59,507 bases of DNA from Rugosibacter sp. (GCA_030645365.1 JAUSMB010000065.1:1-59507), one strand, 5' to 3'. Shown: positions 8,349 through 17,634, numbered from the stretch's first letter. Numbers and translations: made by a program. The notes: a model not told the origin generated them from the letters alone.

Positions 8349-10733
8349 GTGCCCATGCCAGTCGATCGGGCATTTTTTCTTTTGAGTCATATGGGATTTA
8401 TGCACCACTATTTTTCGTTCTGCTGCCAGCAACTGCGCGTGATGCTTTTTGTGCTGATGGCCTTTGCAGGTTATGAGGCGGCTCCAGCTGGGGCGGCAGA
8501 AAAAAATCAACCGGATACCATTTTTCGCTTGCCAGCCATTGAAGTAATTGGTGTCTCACCAGTGAAGGGTTTGGATCAACCGAAGCGTGAAATTTCGTCC
8601 AGCGTCCAGTCGATCGATCAGCGTGCAGTGCGCGAAAGTGGTGCCGCTTCGCTGCCTGAATTAATGAATACACGACTCAATGGCGTGACTGTGAATGACA
8701 TTCAAGGCAACCCGTTTCAGGTCGATGTGAATTATCGTGGCTTCACCGTGAGTCCCTTGCTCGGCACGCCGCAAGGCTTGTCGGTATATCAGGATGGCGT
8801 GCGTGTTAATGAGCCGTTTGGCGACAGTGTCAATTGGGATTTGATTCCACGCCAGGCCATTGCCAGCATCGATCTGATTCCCGGCTCGAACCCGCTGTTT
8901 GGCTTGAATACGCTGGGTGGCGCGTTGTCGATTCATACCAAGAGCGGGCTGGATGCGGCAGGTAGTAACGTAGAGCTTGAAGCAGGAAGCTTTGGTCGCC
9001 GTACCGCCAGCGCCGACTTTTCAGGCAAGCCTGGAACCGAAAAGAATCTCGGTGTGTTTTTCGCCGCCTCGACGTTCCGCGAGGAGGGCTGGCGTAATTT
9101 CTCGCCATCGAGAGTGGATCAGTTTTTCGGCAAGCTCTCGCACGATAACGGCCCGCTGGAGATGGATCTAGCCTGGACGCATGCGGATACCGATCTCACC
9201 GGTAATGGCCTCTTGCCCGAGACGATGTTGCAAGCACGGTATGAAAGTATTTTCACGAAACCGGATCAGACGAAAAACCGCCTCGATCTCCTGAGCCTCA
9301 ACACCGCTTACTGGCTCGATGACAAGGCACGTCTGTCGGCTACGCTCTACCACCGAAAAAACCGGACGCAGACTTTGAATGGCGACATCAATAATGGTTT
9401 TGAGGACGGGCTGCATAATATGGCCACAGGGGGTGATGGTTTGAATATCGATACCGCTGCCAACAATCGCACGCGCAGCGCACAAACGAGCTGGGGCGGC
9501 GCGTTGCAATGGTCGCGGCTGGATAATGACAACAACAATCACGTCGCTTTCGGTGTCACCTATGACGCCAGCCACACCACTTTTATTCAGACTACGGCAC
9601 TCGGTGTTTTCGATGCTCAGCGCGGCGTCATCAATGCCACAGGCGAGGTGCTGGATAATCAGCTGATTGGCACGACGCGTAGCGGCAGCCTGTTTGCTAC
9701 CGATACCTGGAAGCCGATACAAGACATTGCCATGACCATGTCGCTACGCTACAACCACACGCAGGTGGCGACACACGATCATGGCCCCAGTGCGCCTGCT
9801 TTGGAAGGTGATTTCACTTATACCCAACTGAATCCGGCGCTTGGCTTCACGTGGCAATTTGATCCAGCGATTACCGCATTTGCCAGTGCGGGGCAGGGTA
9901 ATCGCGCACCTAGCCCAATCGAGCTGGGCTGTGCCGACCCGGCCAATCCTTGTTCGCTGCCGAATGCGATGCAATCCGATCCCTACCTCAAGCAAGTCGT
10001 GACGCGTACGTTAGAAGCGGGCTTGCGCGGGCAGAGCGATGCGCTGAAATGGAATGTGGCAGTGTTCACGGCTGAGAATCACGACGATATTCTTTTTGTA
10101 GGCACATCCACCAGCCAGGGCTATTTCACTAATTTTGGCCGCACGCGCCGCAGCGGTGTGCAATTTGATTTGTCGGCACAACATGGTGCGCTGGACTGGC
10201 GCATCGGTTATAGCTATGTCAACGCAACTTACCGATCCTCAGCCTGTTTGCTCTCGCCGAATAACAGCGCGAGTGGGCTGGATACGCAATGTGCGGCAGA
10301 TGAAATCTATGTCCAGTCGGGCAATCGTTTGCCCGGCATTCCATTGCATAGCCTGAAGCTGGGCGCAGATTACGTTTTCAATGATCGCTGGCGGCTTACT
10401 GCGGATGCCATGGGGTATTCGCGACAATATGTGCGCGGCAATGAAAACAATGCACATCAGGCAGGCGGTGCATTTTTCGGTAGCGGTGAGGCCAAGGGCT
10501 ATGCTGTGCTTAATCTCGGTGCCCGCATGAGACTTGAGCGCGGCTGGGAGTTGTTTGGTCGGGTGAATAATATTTTCGCCCGGCATTACGCGAGCGCCGG
10601 GGCGTTAGGGGAAAATCCTTTCGATGCGGCGGGCGTTTTCCAGACCCATTCTGGTCAATGGCAGCATGAAACTTTTTACGCACCGGGTGTCCCGAGAGCG
10701 GTATATTTCGGCCTTCGGTCAACCTTCAGGTAA
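8349..10733 (+). CDS. TonB-dependent outer-membrane receptor
   Basis: Plug domain (about 70-190, with SLPELMNTRLNGVTVNDIQG and LSVYQDGVRVNEPFGDSVNW) followed by a 22-strand barrel domain ending in VYFGLRSTFR. It imports a scarce ligand across the outer membrane using TonB energy. Start codons at 8349 (GTG), 8355 and 8400 (ATG) are all in frame; 8400 leaves the cleanest signal sequence. It sits head-to-head with the beta-propeller gene near the predicted lanthanide PQQ dehydrogenase, so a metallophore receptor is possible. It carries one exact copy of the 22-bp repeat at 9000-9021, read as RTASADF. Confidence 0.9.
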   Translation: MPMPVDRAFFLLSHMGFMHHYFSFCCQQLRVMLFVLMAFAGYEAAPAGAAEKNQPDTIFRLPAIEVIGVSPVKGLDQPKREISSSVQSIDQRAVRESGAASLPELMNTRLNGVTVNDIQGNPFQVDVNYRGFTVSPLLGTPQGLSVYQDGVRVNEPFGDSVNWDLIPRQAIASIDLIPGSNPLFGLNTLGGALSIHTKSGLDAAGSNVELEAGSFGRRTASADFSGKPGTEKNLGVFFAASTFREEGWRNFSPSRVDQFFGKLSHDNGPLEMDLAWTHADTDLTGNGLLPETMLQARYESIFTKPDQTKNRLDLLSLNTAYWLDDKARLSATLYHRKNRTQTLNGDINNGFEDGLHNMATGGDGLNIDTAANNRTRSAQTSWGGALQWSRLDNDNNNHVAFGVTYDASHTTFIQTTALGVFDAQRGVINATGEVLDNQLIGTTRSGSLFATDTWKPIQDIAMTMSLRYNHTQVATHDHGPSAPALEGDFTYTQLNPALGFTWQFDPAITAFASAGQGNRAPSPIELGCADPANPCSLPNAMQSDPYLKQVVTRTLEAGLRGQSDALKWNVAVFTAENHDDILFVGTSTSQGYFTNFGRTRRSGVQFDLSAQHGALDWRIGYSYVNATYRSSACLLSPNNSASGLDTQCAADEIYVQSGNRLPGIPLHSLKLGADYVFNDRWRLTADAMGYSRQYVRGNENNAHQAGGAFFGSGEAKGYAVLNLGARMRLERGWELFGRVNNIFARHYASAGALGENPFDAAGVFQTHSGQWQHETFYAPGVPRAVYFGLRSTFR
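9000..9021 (+). repeat. 22-bp dispersed repeat, exact copy 1
   Basis: CGTACCG followed by CCAGCGCCGACTTTT. It lies inside the TonB receptor gene in the sense direction. Confidence 0.85.
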
Positions 10734-10738
10734 TCCCC

Positions 10739-11350
10739 ATGAAAAGCTCCGGAATCTTGAAAATGCTTTTGCAAGCCAGCGCATTATTGATCATTGCGAC
10801 GACAGCCTATGCAGAAACCTATACGGTGGATAGCCGCCATACTTTCCCGGTATTTGAGGTGGAGCATTTTAATTTCACCATTCAGCGCGGGCGTTTCAAC
10901 AAGACGACAGGCGTGATCAATTATGATCAGACTAATCCGGAGCAACGTAAAGTATCTGCAAACATTGTCATTGATACCACCTCGGTGGATATGGGGCTGG
11001 AGGACTGGAACAAGCACATGCGTGGCGAGCATTTCTTGAATACCGATAAATTTCCCACCATACGCTTCGTGATTCCCGAGTTTCAGCTACCTGTCGAAGC
11101 TAAAGTCTATTTCATCCTTGGTGAGCTGACCTTGCTGGGCGTGACCAAACCTGTTACGTTGGCGGTGATGATCAGTTGTGGCAAGCATCCCATGCTGCCG
11201 CACGAGGTGTGCGGCGCAAATATTGAAACCACGATCAAGCGCTCTGACTTTGGCATGAACTATGGGTTGCCGGGCATAGGTGATGAAGTTAACATCATCG
11301 CTCCGGTCGAGGCAATCAAAGTGGTTCAAGATACCAAAGGCAAGGCTTGA
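10739..11350 (+). CDS. YceI-family periplasmic lipid-binding protein
   Basis: The signal peptide ends at AYA-ET, followed by the YceI lipocalin-like barrel: YTVDSRHTFPVFEVEHFNF, GRFNKTTGVINYD, and DWNKHMRGEHFLNTDKFPT. The length of 203 residues is typical. Family members bind isoprenoids or other amphipathic molecules in the periplasm. The start lies 6 bp after the TonB receptor stop and the two are probably co-transcribed. It converges with the second receptor gene, leaving a gap of 19 bp. The ligand is unknown. Confidence 0.88.
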   Translation: MKSSGILKMLLQASALLIIATTAYAETYTVDSRHTFPVFEVEHFNFTIQRGRFNKTTGVINYDQTNPEQRKVSANIVIDTTSVDMGLEDWNKHMRGEHFLNTDKFPTIRFVIPEFQLPVEAKVYFILGELTLLGVTKPVTLAVMISCGKHPMLPHEVCGANIETTIKRSDFGMNYGLPGIGDEVNIIAPVEAIKVVQDTKGKA

Positions 11351-11369
11351 ATCTCTCAGGCTGACACTA

Positions 11370-13559
11370 TCAAAAAGAATACGCGGCAGAAACTCCGGCG
11401 AGCCAGTTGCGTCCCGGGGCGGGCTCAAAGTAGCGTGCATTGCCTTCATTCACGATCACTGAGCCAGCGTATTTTTTGTCCGAGAGGTTATCGATACGGA
11501 GAAATTCCGTGAGCTTCCAGCCGGGAGTTTTATGCTCAAAGCCGAGACGCAGGTTGCCGATGGTGTAGGCAGCGGCAGCATCGGAATTTTCGTCATTCAC
11601 AGATACTCGGCCGACATGCCGCATTTCGAGGGCGCCCGCAAACCCGCTTGCCGGATGCCTCCAGGAAAGTTCGCCATAAATCGACGTTGCCGGAATTCCC
11701 GGCAGGCGATTGTCGGCGGGAATCGTGATTGAAGTCGCTAGCGTACAACCGGCAATCCGGCAGGAGCGAAAATCCTCTGAGTATCTGGCGTTCAGGAAAG
11801 TGTAGCTGCCCGCCACGGCGAAATTGTTTTCCAGGTTACTTTCCAGGCTCAACTCGAATCCTTTGCGATGCGTACCATCGACGTTTTGAAATGTGGCGCG
11901 TCCGCCGATATTGCTTGCGGTGACGATTTCATTGCGGGTCTCGATAAAGAACACAGCGGCATTCAGGCGCGTGCTCTGACCAAGCAGCATTTTTGTGCCG
12001 ATTTCAAAGTGATCGCTCTTGGCAGGTTTTAGCGCCAGATTGAGCCCGGCGGTCCCATCCGGACGGTAAGAGAGCTCATTCATCGTCGGTGTCTCAAAGC
12101 CCTGTCCGTAAGAAGCATAGACATTCAATGCCGGATTTGCCCGCCAGGTAAGACCGAGCACCGGTGTGGCCGCGGAAAAATCGGTAGAGCCGCTGTCGTC
12201 GCTATTGCCAGCAACGATGTATTTGTCATGTGACTTCACTTTAACCTGGCTGTTGCGCACGCCAGTCAGTAGCAGCCAGTGCTCGGATGGCTCCCACTGC
12301 AGTTGCGCATATTGATCAAAGTTGAAAATGCGGTTGTCTTCATTCCGCCGCAAGGCACCCATGACGCCAACCGCGCTTGGCGTGGCAGGTGCCCCCAGAA
12401 AATTACGCAAGCCCTTGCGAGCTTCATCGAGATTATCGTAGTTGATGCCAACGGTTGCTGTCAGTGGCACATCGGCCAACTCACCTCGGTGCGTCCAGTG
12501 GGCATCAACGCCCCAGTAATCACGCACCAGATCAATTACGCCACCGGGGTGGGTCGCGGGCGCTTGTGCCGTGGAGGGAATCGACTGGAACTGCGTGGTA
12601 TCGCGTTGGCCGCGATAAACCATCAGATGCGCCGTGTCGCCAGCGCCGACTTTTCGCTCGTAAGCTATGCCCAGTTGTTGCTGGGCGACGTTCTTGCGCG
12701 TGTTGTAGAGCAGTGCATTGGTGCCAGCCTGTTTCGAATCAGCCTCGAATTGCGCGCGGGTTAGCCCCAGCGGGTCATCGGCATTGGGCATATCGACGGC
12801 ATTGACGACCAAGGTTAGTTTTGAATCGGCATCCAGCTTCCATTTGAATTTGCTATTCAATGTGTCGCGTTGAGCCGCGCTGTGGTCGCGGTAGCCATCG
12901 GTACGAAACGATGCAATGTCTGCCACATAATTCAGCGTGCCAGTGTCGCCGGATATCTTTGTGCTCAGGCGCTGAGTACCGTAGCTGCCAAAGATAGCGC
13001 CAGGTGAGATCGCCGTACCGGGTACGCCATTTTCGGTGAAGAGTGAAATCACTCCGCCGGACGAGTTACCGTAGAGCGAGGAAAATGGCCCGCGCATGAC
13101 TTCGATGCGGGCGGCGGAACCGATGTCGAAGTGCGAAACCTGGCCTTGACCGTCAGGCATCGTTGCGGGTATGCCATCGCTGTACAGGCGCAGACCGCGC
13201 ACGCCGAAGGTGGAGCGTGCACCAAAGCCACGCGATGAAATCTGTAAATCCTGCGCATAGTTTTGCCGGTTCTGCGCGACGATACCAGGGATGCGAACAA
13301 GTGATTCGGAGAGGTTGATCTGCAACTGGCTATTTTGTAATTGCGTTTGATTGACACTACTGATGGCGATTGGCAAATCAAAGGCGGATTGCTCAAACCT
13401 CGTGGCGGAAACGACAATGGTATCGGCTGTTAATGGTTTGGTCGAAGAGGGAAACTGAGATTCAGCCAGGGACTCGGCCCGAGCGGGGTAAGGCAGAAAA
13501 ATCGCGGCGATTGATAGCGTGACCGATAAGGTCATTGCAAAACGAGACGAGGTTGGCAT
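11370..13559 (-). CDS. TonB-dependent outer-membrane receptor
   Basis: The signal peptide (MPTSSRFAMTLSVTLSIAAI..ARA) defines the start at 13559. The plug domain has QISSRGFGARSTFGVRGLRLY and RGPFSSLYGNSSGGVI, and the barrel ends with the canonical terminal Phe (GVSAAYSF). It resembles ferric-siderophore and metal receptors, but the ligand is not determinable. The reading frame continues upstream to 13694 without a signal sequence. One exact 22-bp repeat copy (12633-12654) lies antisense in the gene and is read as KVGAGDT, the same heptapeptide the repeat produces in Mfd. Confidence 0.9.
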   Translation of the reverse strand: MPTSSRFAMTLSVTLSIAAIFLPYPARAESLAESQFPSSTKPLTADTIVVSATRFEQSAFDLPIAISSVNQTQLQNSQLQINLSESLVRIPGIVAQNRQNYAQDLQISSRGFGARSTFGVRGLRLYSDGIPATMPDGQGQVSHFDIGSAARIEVMRGPFSSLYGNSSGGVISLFTENGVPGTAISPGAIFGSYGTQRLSTKISGDTGTLNYVADIASFRTDGYRDHSAAQRDTLNSKFKWKLDADSKLTLVVNAVDMPNADDPLGLTRAQFEADSKQAGTNALLYNTRKNVAQQQLGIAYERKVGAGDTAHLMVYRGQRDTTQFQSIPSTAQAPATHPGGVIDLVRDYWGVDAHWTHRGELADVPLTATVGINYDNLDEARKGLRNFLGAPATPSAVGVMGALRRNEDNRIFNFDQYAQLQWEPSEHWLLLTGVRNSQVKVKSHDKYIVAGNSDDSGSTDFSAATPVLGLTWRANPALNVYASYGQGFETPTMNELSYRPDGTAGLNLALKPAKSDHFEIGTKMLLGQSTRLNAAVFFIETRNEIVTASNIGGRATFQNVDGTHRKGFELSLESNLENNFAVAGSYTFLNARYSEDFRSCRIAGCTLATSITIPADNRLPGIPATSIYGELSWRHPASGFAGALEMRHVGRVSVNDENSDAAAAYTIGNLRLGFEHKTPGWKLTEFLRIDNLSDKKYAGSVIVNEGNARYFEPAPGRNWLAGVSAAYSF
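12633..12654 (+). repeat. 22-bp dispersed repeat, exact copy 2
   Basis: CGTGTCG followed by CCAGCGCCGACTTTT. It is antisense within the second TonB receptor gene. Confidence 0.85.
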
Positions 13560-13778
13560 GGATGGACATGAGAAATAAGACACCGCTATTGTCGGTGAAA
13601 ATCGCCCCGAAGACATTGCGTGCATCGGGGCGGGTAGGTAGCCTGACCTGGACTGCTGCAAAATTAATAGAGCATGGAGTCCGGAGGTAAGCACAGCAGG
13701 TGACGGCGCATTTTGGTGGTGGCATCCTTCTGTATAAACTAAAAAATAAATTCAGGCATAAAGAAGGTGCAGGGCGAT

Positions 13779-13784
13779 TATAAT
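13779..13784 (+). promoter_or_regulatory. Possible -10 box for the XylM-like gene
   Basis: TATAAT in an A+T-rich stretch 118 bp before the start codon. No clear -35 box is seen at 17 bp, so an activator would be needed. Confidence 0.3.
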
Positions 13785-13901
13785 TAGACTAATGACTTAA
13801 AGGTTACTAACCTGGATATGGATGCAGTGTCCAGTTTTTGCTGATGTTTTAAGTATTTATTCCAAATTTGAATCAATTCAAGAATTATTTACGGAGGGTG
13901 T

Positions 13902-15002
13902 ATGAAAGTTTTAGGTGAGTATGGCCGTTACCTGATGGCGTCTTTTATGGTGTTGCTGGGGATGGCCGGTATGGCTCACGGCGGTTTTGCTGTGTGGCTT
14001 GGACTGGCGACTTTTTTTGTGCTGGCCTTGCTTGATTTTCTTTCCAAAAAGGATGTGTCCGTGCGCGGTGGTGCCGGCAAGTGGTTTTACGATGGCGTTT
14101 TATATCTGCCGCTGGTGTTGCTTTATGGCCTCTGGATTCTGTTTGCGCAACGCATTGCGGAAGGCCAGCTGGGACTCTTTAACGCGGTTGGTGCCATCAT
14201 TTCCGTGTCGTTTTTAACCGCACTTGCCGGATTGCCAACGGCCCATGAACTCATGCACCGCAAGCATCCGCTGGAGATTTTGGGTTCCAGCCTTTACTTA
14301 ACGCTGTTTGCGTTACCCATGAATGATTTATACCATGTGCATGGACATCATCCTTTTGTTGGCACCCTGGCAGATAGTGATACACCACGCCGAGGGCAAA
14401 CGGTGTACGGTTTTGTCTATTCTTCACTTTTTCACGGCACGGTGACTGCATATGGTCTTGAAAAAGCACGGCTCGCTAAACAAGGCCACGGGCCACTCTG
14501 GTGGAAAGGCCGTGTAACGCTGGCATTGCTTTGTGTCGCTACCTGGGTGTCGCTGTTTTGTTTCATCGCCGGGCCAATGGGCATTGTGTATCTGCTGGCA
14601 ACACTGGCTATCTCGTTTATCATTATCGGTGGCTTTAACTATACCCAGCACTATGGCATCGTGCGCGCGCCAGGCACACCGCTGTTACCGCATCACTCAT
14701 GGAATCATCTGAATACCTTTAGCCGCGCGATCACTTTCGAGATTTCGAATCACTCGGAACATCACCTTGATCCGGATAAGGCCTATGAGTTGCTGAAAAC
14801 ATATCCAGAAGCCCCACAAATGCCCAGCATTATTATTTGCTTTCTGGCCTCATTCATTCCGCCGCTGTGGGAAAAGCGGATTGCGAAACCTTTATTAACG
14901 CACTGGGATACGCATTACGCTAGCCCGGCAGAGCAGCGTTTGGCGATGGAAGAAAACGCACGTGCTGGTTGGCCGATCTGGGTTAATTCCGCGGCCGCTT
15001 AA
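13902..15002 (+). CDS. Membrane di-iron hydroxylase, XylM/AlkB family
   Basis: Integral-membrane non-haem di-iron monooxygenase hydroxylating a methyl or alkyl group, with about six membrane segments. The histidine boxes are HELMHRKH (115-122), HVHGHH (145-150), NYTQHYG (246-252) and NHSEHH (283-288). The C-terminal stretch EAPQMPS..CFL..IPPLW...AKP and NARAGWPIW closely follow xylene monooxygenase XylM as I recall it, more than classical alkane hydroxylases. No XylA-type reductase is adjacent, so its electron donor lies elsewhere. It has a good ribosome site (GGAGGG) and a long A+T-rich leader. Confidence 0.9.
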   Translation: MKVLGEYGRYLMASFMVLLGMAGMAHGGFAVWLGLATFFVLALLDFLSKKDVSVRGGAGKWFYDGVLYLPLVLLYGLWILFAQRIAEGQLGLFNAVGAIISVSFLTALAGLPTAHELMHRKHPLEILGSSLYLTLFALPMNDLYHVHGHHPFVGTLADSDTPRRGQTVYGFVYSSLFHGTVTAYGLEKARLAKQGHGPLWWKGRVTLALLCVATWVSLFCFIAGPMGIVYLLATLAISFIIIGGFNYTQHYGIVRAPGTPLLPHHSWNHLNTFSRAITFEISNHSEHHLDPDKAYELLKTYPEAPQMPSIIICFLASFIPPLWEKRIAKPLLTHWDTHYASPAEQRLAMEENARAGWPIWVNSAAA

Positions 15003-15017
15003 CAGAGCAGAGCGGTT

Positions 15018-15251
15018 TTAAGCGTATTCGTTTGGATCCGGGTCGAGTATTTGCTCAATGGCTCGGATGCCATCTTTCACTAGCAGCTTGCGTTTTTTCA
15101 TTCGTCGAATCATGAGCTCATCCTCAGACGGGTGAGTTGCTATTTTGCGGATAGCCTCATCAAGCTGTTGGTGTTCCGCACGTAATGCATCAAGCTGTGC
15201 GCGCAAAGCTTTTGCAGCGTCTGCGTCTTCCGGTGTATCCGGGGTTGCCAT
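15018..15251 (-). CDS. Small YdcH/DUF465 coiled-coil protein
   Basis: A 77-residue, highly charged helical protein (LRAQLDALRAEHQQLDEAI, then MIRRMKKRKLLVKDGI) matching the DUF465/YdcH family, whose role is unknown. It directly follows the response regulator gene on the same strand (stop of one next to start of the other) and is probably co-transcribed with the two-component pair. Confidence 0.8.
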   Translation of the reverse strand: MATPDTPEDADAAKALRAQLDALRAEHQQLDEAIRKIATHPSEDELMIRRMKKRKLLVKDGIRAIEQILDPDPNEYA

Positions 15252-15893
15252 CTAATCTACGAGTCCATTTTCCAGGCCATAACGGATAATCTCGGCGGTA
15301 CTTTTAAGGCCCATTTTTTCAAGTAGGCGCGCGCGGTACGTGCTGACGGTCGCAACGCCCAGGTTGAGATTCTCAGCGATCTGCGTCAGCGTGTTACCTG
15401 TTGAGATCATCACCAGTACCTGATATTCGCGATCAGTAATGCGTTCATGCGGCAGTTTATCGGTGTCGTCCGAGAGTGCTTCAATCAATTGTTGGGCAAC
15501 AGCCGTGCTGACATATTTTTTGCCCCCAGCCACTTGGCGAATGGCGGTGACCAGTTGCTCTGGTGCGCTCTGTTTGGTGAGGTAGCCTGCAGCGCCCGCC
15601 TTGAGAGCGCGCACGGCATATTGTTCTTCAGGATGCATGCTGAGCATAAGAATAGGCAGCCGTGGAAACTCTTTTTTCAGCTGCTTGAGGGTATCAATGC
15701 CATTGCGATTGGGCATGGAGACATCCAGCAAAAACACATCCCACGGCTGCTGACGGGCAAGCTGCAACGCATCGGCGCCGTCATCGGCTTCACCGGTGAC
15801 AACCAGATCATCAGTTTCTGAAAGAATCTGCTTGAGACCCTGGCGCACAATGGCATGGTCGTCTGCGATGAGGACATGAATTTTGTTAAGCAT
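15252..15893 (-). CDS. NarL/FixJ-type response regulator
   Basis: The receiver domain begins with KIHVLIADDHAIVRQGL (acidic pocket), carries the phospho-acceptor Asp in FLLDVSMPN, and has the conserved Thr/Lys positions (MLSMH, LTKQSAP). The C-terminal LuxR HTH contains LTDREYQVLVMISTGNTLTQIAENLNL-like recognition residues. I choose ATG at 15893; the frame also allows TTG at 15899. The gene follows the histidine kinase by 2 bp, so they form one two-component system. Its targets are not evident. Confidence 0.9.
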   Translation of the reverse strand: MLNKIHVLIADDHAIVRQGLKQILSETDDLVVTGEADDGADALQLARQQPWDVFLLDVSMPNRNGIDTLKQLKKEFPRLPILMLSMHPEEQYAVRALKAGAAGYLTKQSAPEQLVTAIRQVAGGKKYVSTAVAQQLIEALSDDTDKLPHERITDREYQVLVMISTGNTLTQIAENLNLGVATVSTYRARLLEKMGLKSTAEIIRYGLENGLVD

Positions 15894-15895
15894 GG

Positions 15896-17533
15896 TCAAA
15901 ATAACGCGCGTTGCGCTTCTTCATCAGCTGGTGGCTCGAGGTCGGTGTGTTCTGGCACGCGTAAGGTCATATGGGTTCCTCCTTGCTCTGCTGCAACTAT
16001 CACGAAAGACCCCGCGAGGCTGGATATTCGCTCACGAATGCCGCGTAATCCAAAGGACTTGGGCTTTTGCAAATCGGCTTCTGAAATACCACGGCCATTA
16101 TCGCTGACTTCCAGCACGATGTTACCGTGTTCGCGGTGCAAACGTATAAAGACCTGCGAAGCATTGGCGTGTTTAGCAATATTGGTTAGGGCTTCTTGTG
16201 CAATACGGAATAATGCCAGTGATGTCGCCAGTGTAGGCTCGGAAATTTCTTCGTCGGACTGCACATGGCAAGGAATGTTGAACCGCTGGGTGAAGTCTTC
16301 GGCCTGACATTCAATTGCGGCAGGCAAGCCAAATTCTTTGAGAATACCGGGGCGCAGTTCGCGCGCCACGCGGCTGGCTGTGCCCATTGCCTGATCTAGC
16401 AGGCCTTCAATTGAATAGGCCTTGTCACGCAGATTTTCGGCAGTATCCGGCAGCTTGCTGGCCAACAGCGCAACTTCAATTTTGAGCCGCACCAGAATAG
16501 AGCCAAGCTCGTCGTGAATATCGCGTGAGATGCGTTCACGCTCTTCCTCTTTGATGGCTTCAAGGTGGGACGACAGCTCGGCAAGTTGTTGCCGCGATTT
16601 GCGCAGCTGCGCTTCGCTTTCCTTACTCTGCGTGATATTGGTCGCAATGCCTCGCCATTCGACCGTGTCACGATCCAGGCGATGTGGCATGGAGCGCAGA
16701 TTAATCCATTTGTGTCGTGTACGTCCGCGGGTGCGGCCTTCCCAGTTGAGCAAGGTGCCGTTGGAGGCCGAGTCCTGCAAGGCGCGATGCAAGCTTTTCT
16801 TTTCTTCGGCATCGAAGGCATCAAATAGCCGTGAAGCCGAAGCCAGCAAATCGTGAGGGGTGACACCAAAGAGTTTTTGGCAGCCTTCGCTGGCGTAGAG
16901 AAAGCGATAGTCATCCTCTGTTCTCTGCCGAAGATGAAACAGCATGCCAGGTAAATTAGACGCCAGGCCGCGAAAGCGGGCCTCACTTTCTTTCAGGTTT
17001 TCTAACGCGATACGGTGGTCGGCACGGTGACGCGCTTCACGCACTTCCCGCGTGATAGCCAGGACCAGGCGATCGAGCTGATGGCTATCAACCACATCAC
17101 GAACACCGTCGCGCAAGGCTTGCTGTGTATCGGATGAGGTCACCGGGTGGGTGAGCAAAATCAACGGTAAATCAAGTGCGAATTGTTCGATTCGATTGAG
17201 CACGTCGGCGAGTGGTAGCGGCACCTGGTCAGGCATGTAGATCACTGCATCCCATGGTTTCTGTGTTAACGCATCATGCAAGTGACTAAGCGAGGCGACA
17301 GGATGCAGAACAACCGATGTTCCTGATGTGCTAAATATCCGGTGTAATTGCGCAGCCGAATTATCTGTCGCGGAGATCAATAGCAGCTGCAAAGCCTGCG
17401 TCGCGTCCGGCGCGACATTCGCAGCAACCTTCTGTAAGGTGTCTGAAAGCGTTTCAGCAGAGGTGGACAGGGCAGGCATCAAACCGGGTTTCGAATATGA
17501 AGAGGGCTTTAAGTTTATAGCGATTCTTATCAA
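15896..17533 (-). CDS. PAS-containing sensor histidine kinase (HisKA_3 type)
   Basis: Domain order: an N-terminal receiver-like domain (about 47-165) in which the usual phospho-acceptor position is degenerate (WDAVIYMPDQ); a PAS domain (about 185-305); a HisKA_3 dimerisation segment with His340 in ERISRDIHDELGS; and a HATPase domain with N and G boxes (IAKHANASQ, VSDNGRGISE). There is no obvious membrane segment, so it is probably a cytoplasmic sensor. A shorter start at 17479 is possible. It pairs with the regulator immediately downstream. The signal is unknown. Confidence 0.88.
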   Translation of the reverse strand: MIRIAINLKPSSYSKPGLMPALSTSAETLSDTLQKVAANVAPDATQALQLLLISATDNSAAQLHRIFSTSGTSVVLHPVASLSHLHDALTQKPWDAVIYMPDQVPLPLADVLNRIEQFALDLPLILLTHPVTSSDTQQALRDGVRDVVDSHQLDRLVLAITREVREARHRADHRIALENLKESEARFRGLASNLPGMLFHLRQRTEDDYRFLYASEGCQKLFGVTPHDLLASASRLFDAFDAEEKKSLHRALQDSASNGTLLNWEGRTRGRTRHKWINLRSMPHRLDRDTVEWRGIATNITQSKESEAQLRKSRQQLAELSSHLEAIKEEERERISRDIHDELGSILVRLKIEVALLASKLPDTAENLRDKAYSIEGLLDQAMGTASRVARELRPGILKEFGLPAAIECQAEDFTQRFNIPCHVQSDEEISEPTLATSLALFRIAQEALTNIAKHANASQVFIRLHREHGNIVLEVSDNGRGISEADLQKPKSFGLRGIRERISSLAGSFVIVAAEQGGTHMTLRVPEHTDLEPPADEEAQRALF

Positions 17534-17542
17534 TAGCTACGC

Positions 17543-17548
17543 TATAAT
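17543..17548 (+). promoter_or_regulatory. -10 box of the tRNA-Thr gene
   Basis: TATAAT, ten bases before the mature 5' end of the tRNA. A matching -35 element is not obvious. Confidence 0.5.
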
Positions 17549-17557
17549 TTGCACTAT

Positions 17558-17634
17558 GCCGGCATAGCTCAGCTTGGTAGAGCAACCGCCTTGTAAGCGG
17601 TAGGTCGTCTGTTCGATTCAGACTGTCGGCACCA
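17558..17634 (+). tRNA. tRNA-Thr (anticodon TGT), CCA encoded
   Basis: Cloverleaf read by eye: acceptor GCCGGCA pairs with TGTCGGC (one G-U). The D-loop sequence AGCTTGGTAGAGC is present. The anticodon stem ACCGC/GCGGT has loop CTTGTAA with TGT at 17592-17594, and the T-loop is TTCGATTC. Discriminator A is followed by genomic CCA. Confidence 0.95.

Noticed and set aside
13600-13760. Possible cobalamin riboswitch upstream of the second TonB receptor (minus strand, GTCAGGCTACCTACC resembles a B12 box).
   Set aside because: The rest of the riboswitch core (GGGAA..GGTGCAA..CCCCGCAACGG type) is not visible on that strand. A covariance-model search would decide.
17558-17634. tRNA-Thr as an integration site for a genomic island carrying bphD.
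   Set aside because: No integrase gene and no direct repeat of the tRNA 3' end found downstream in the window.
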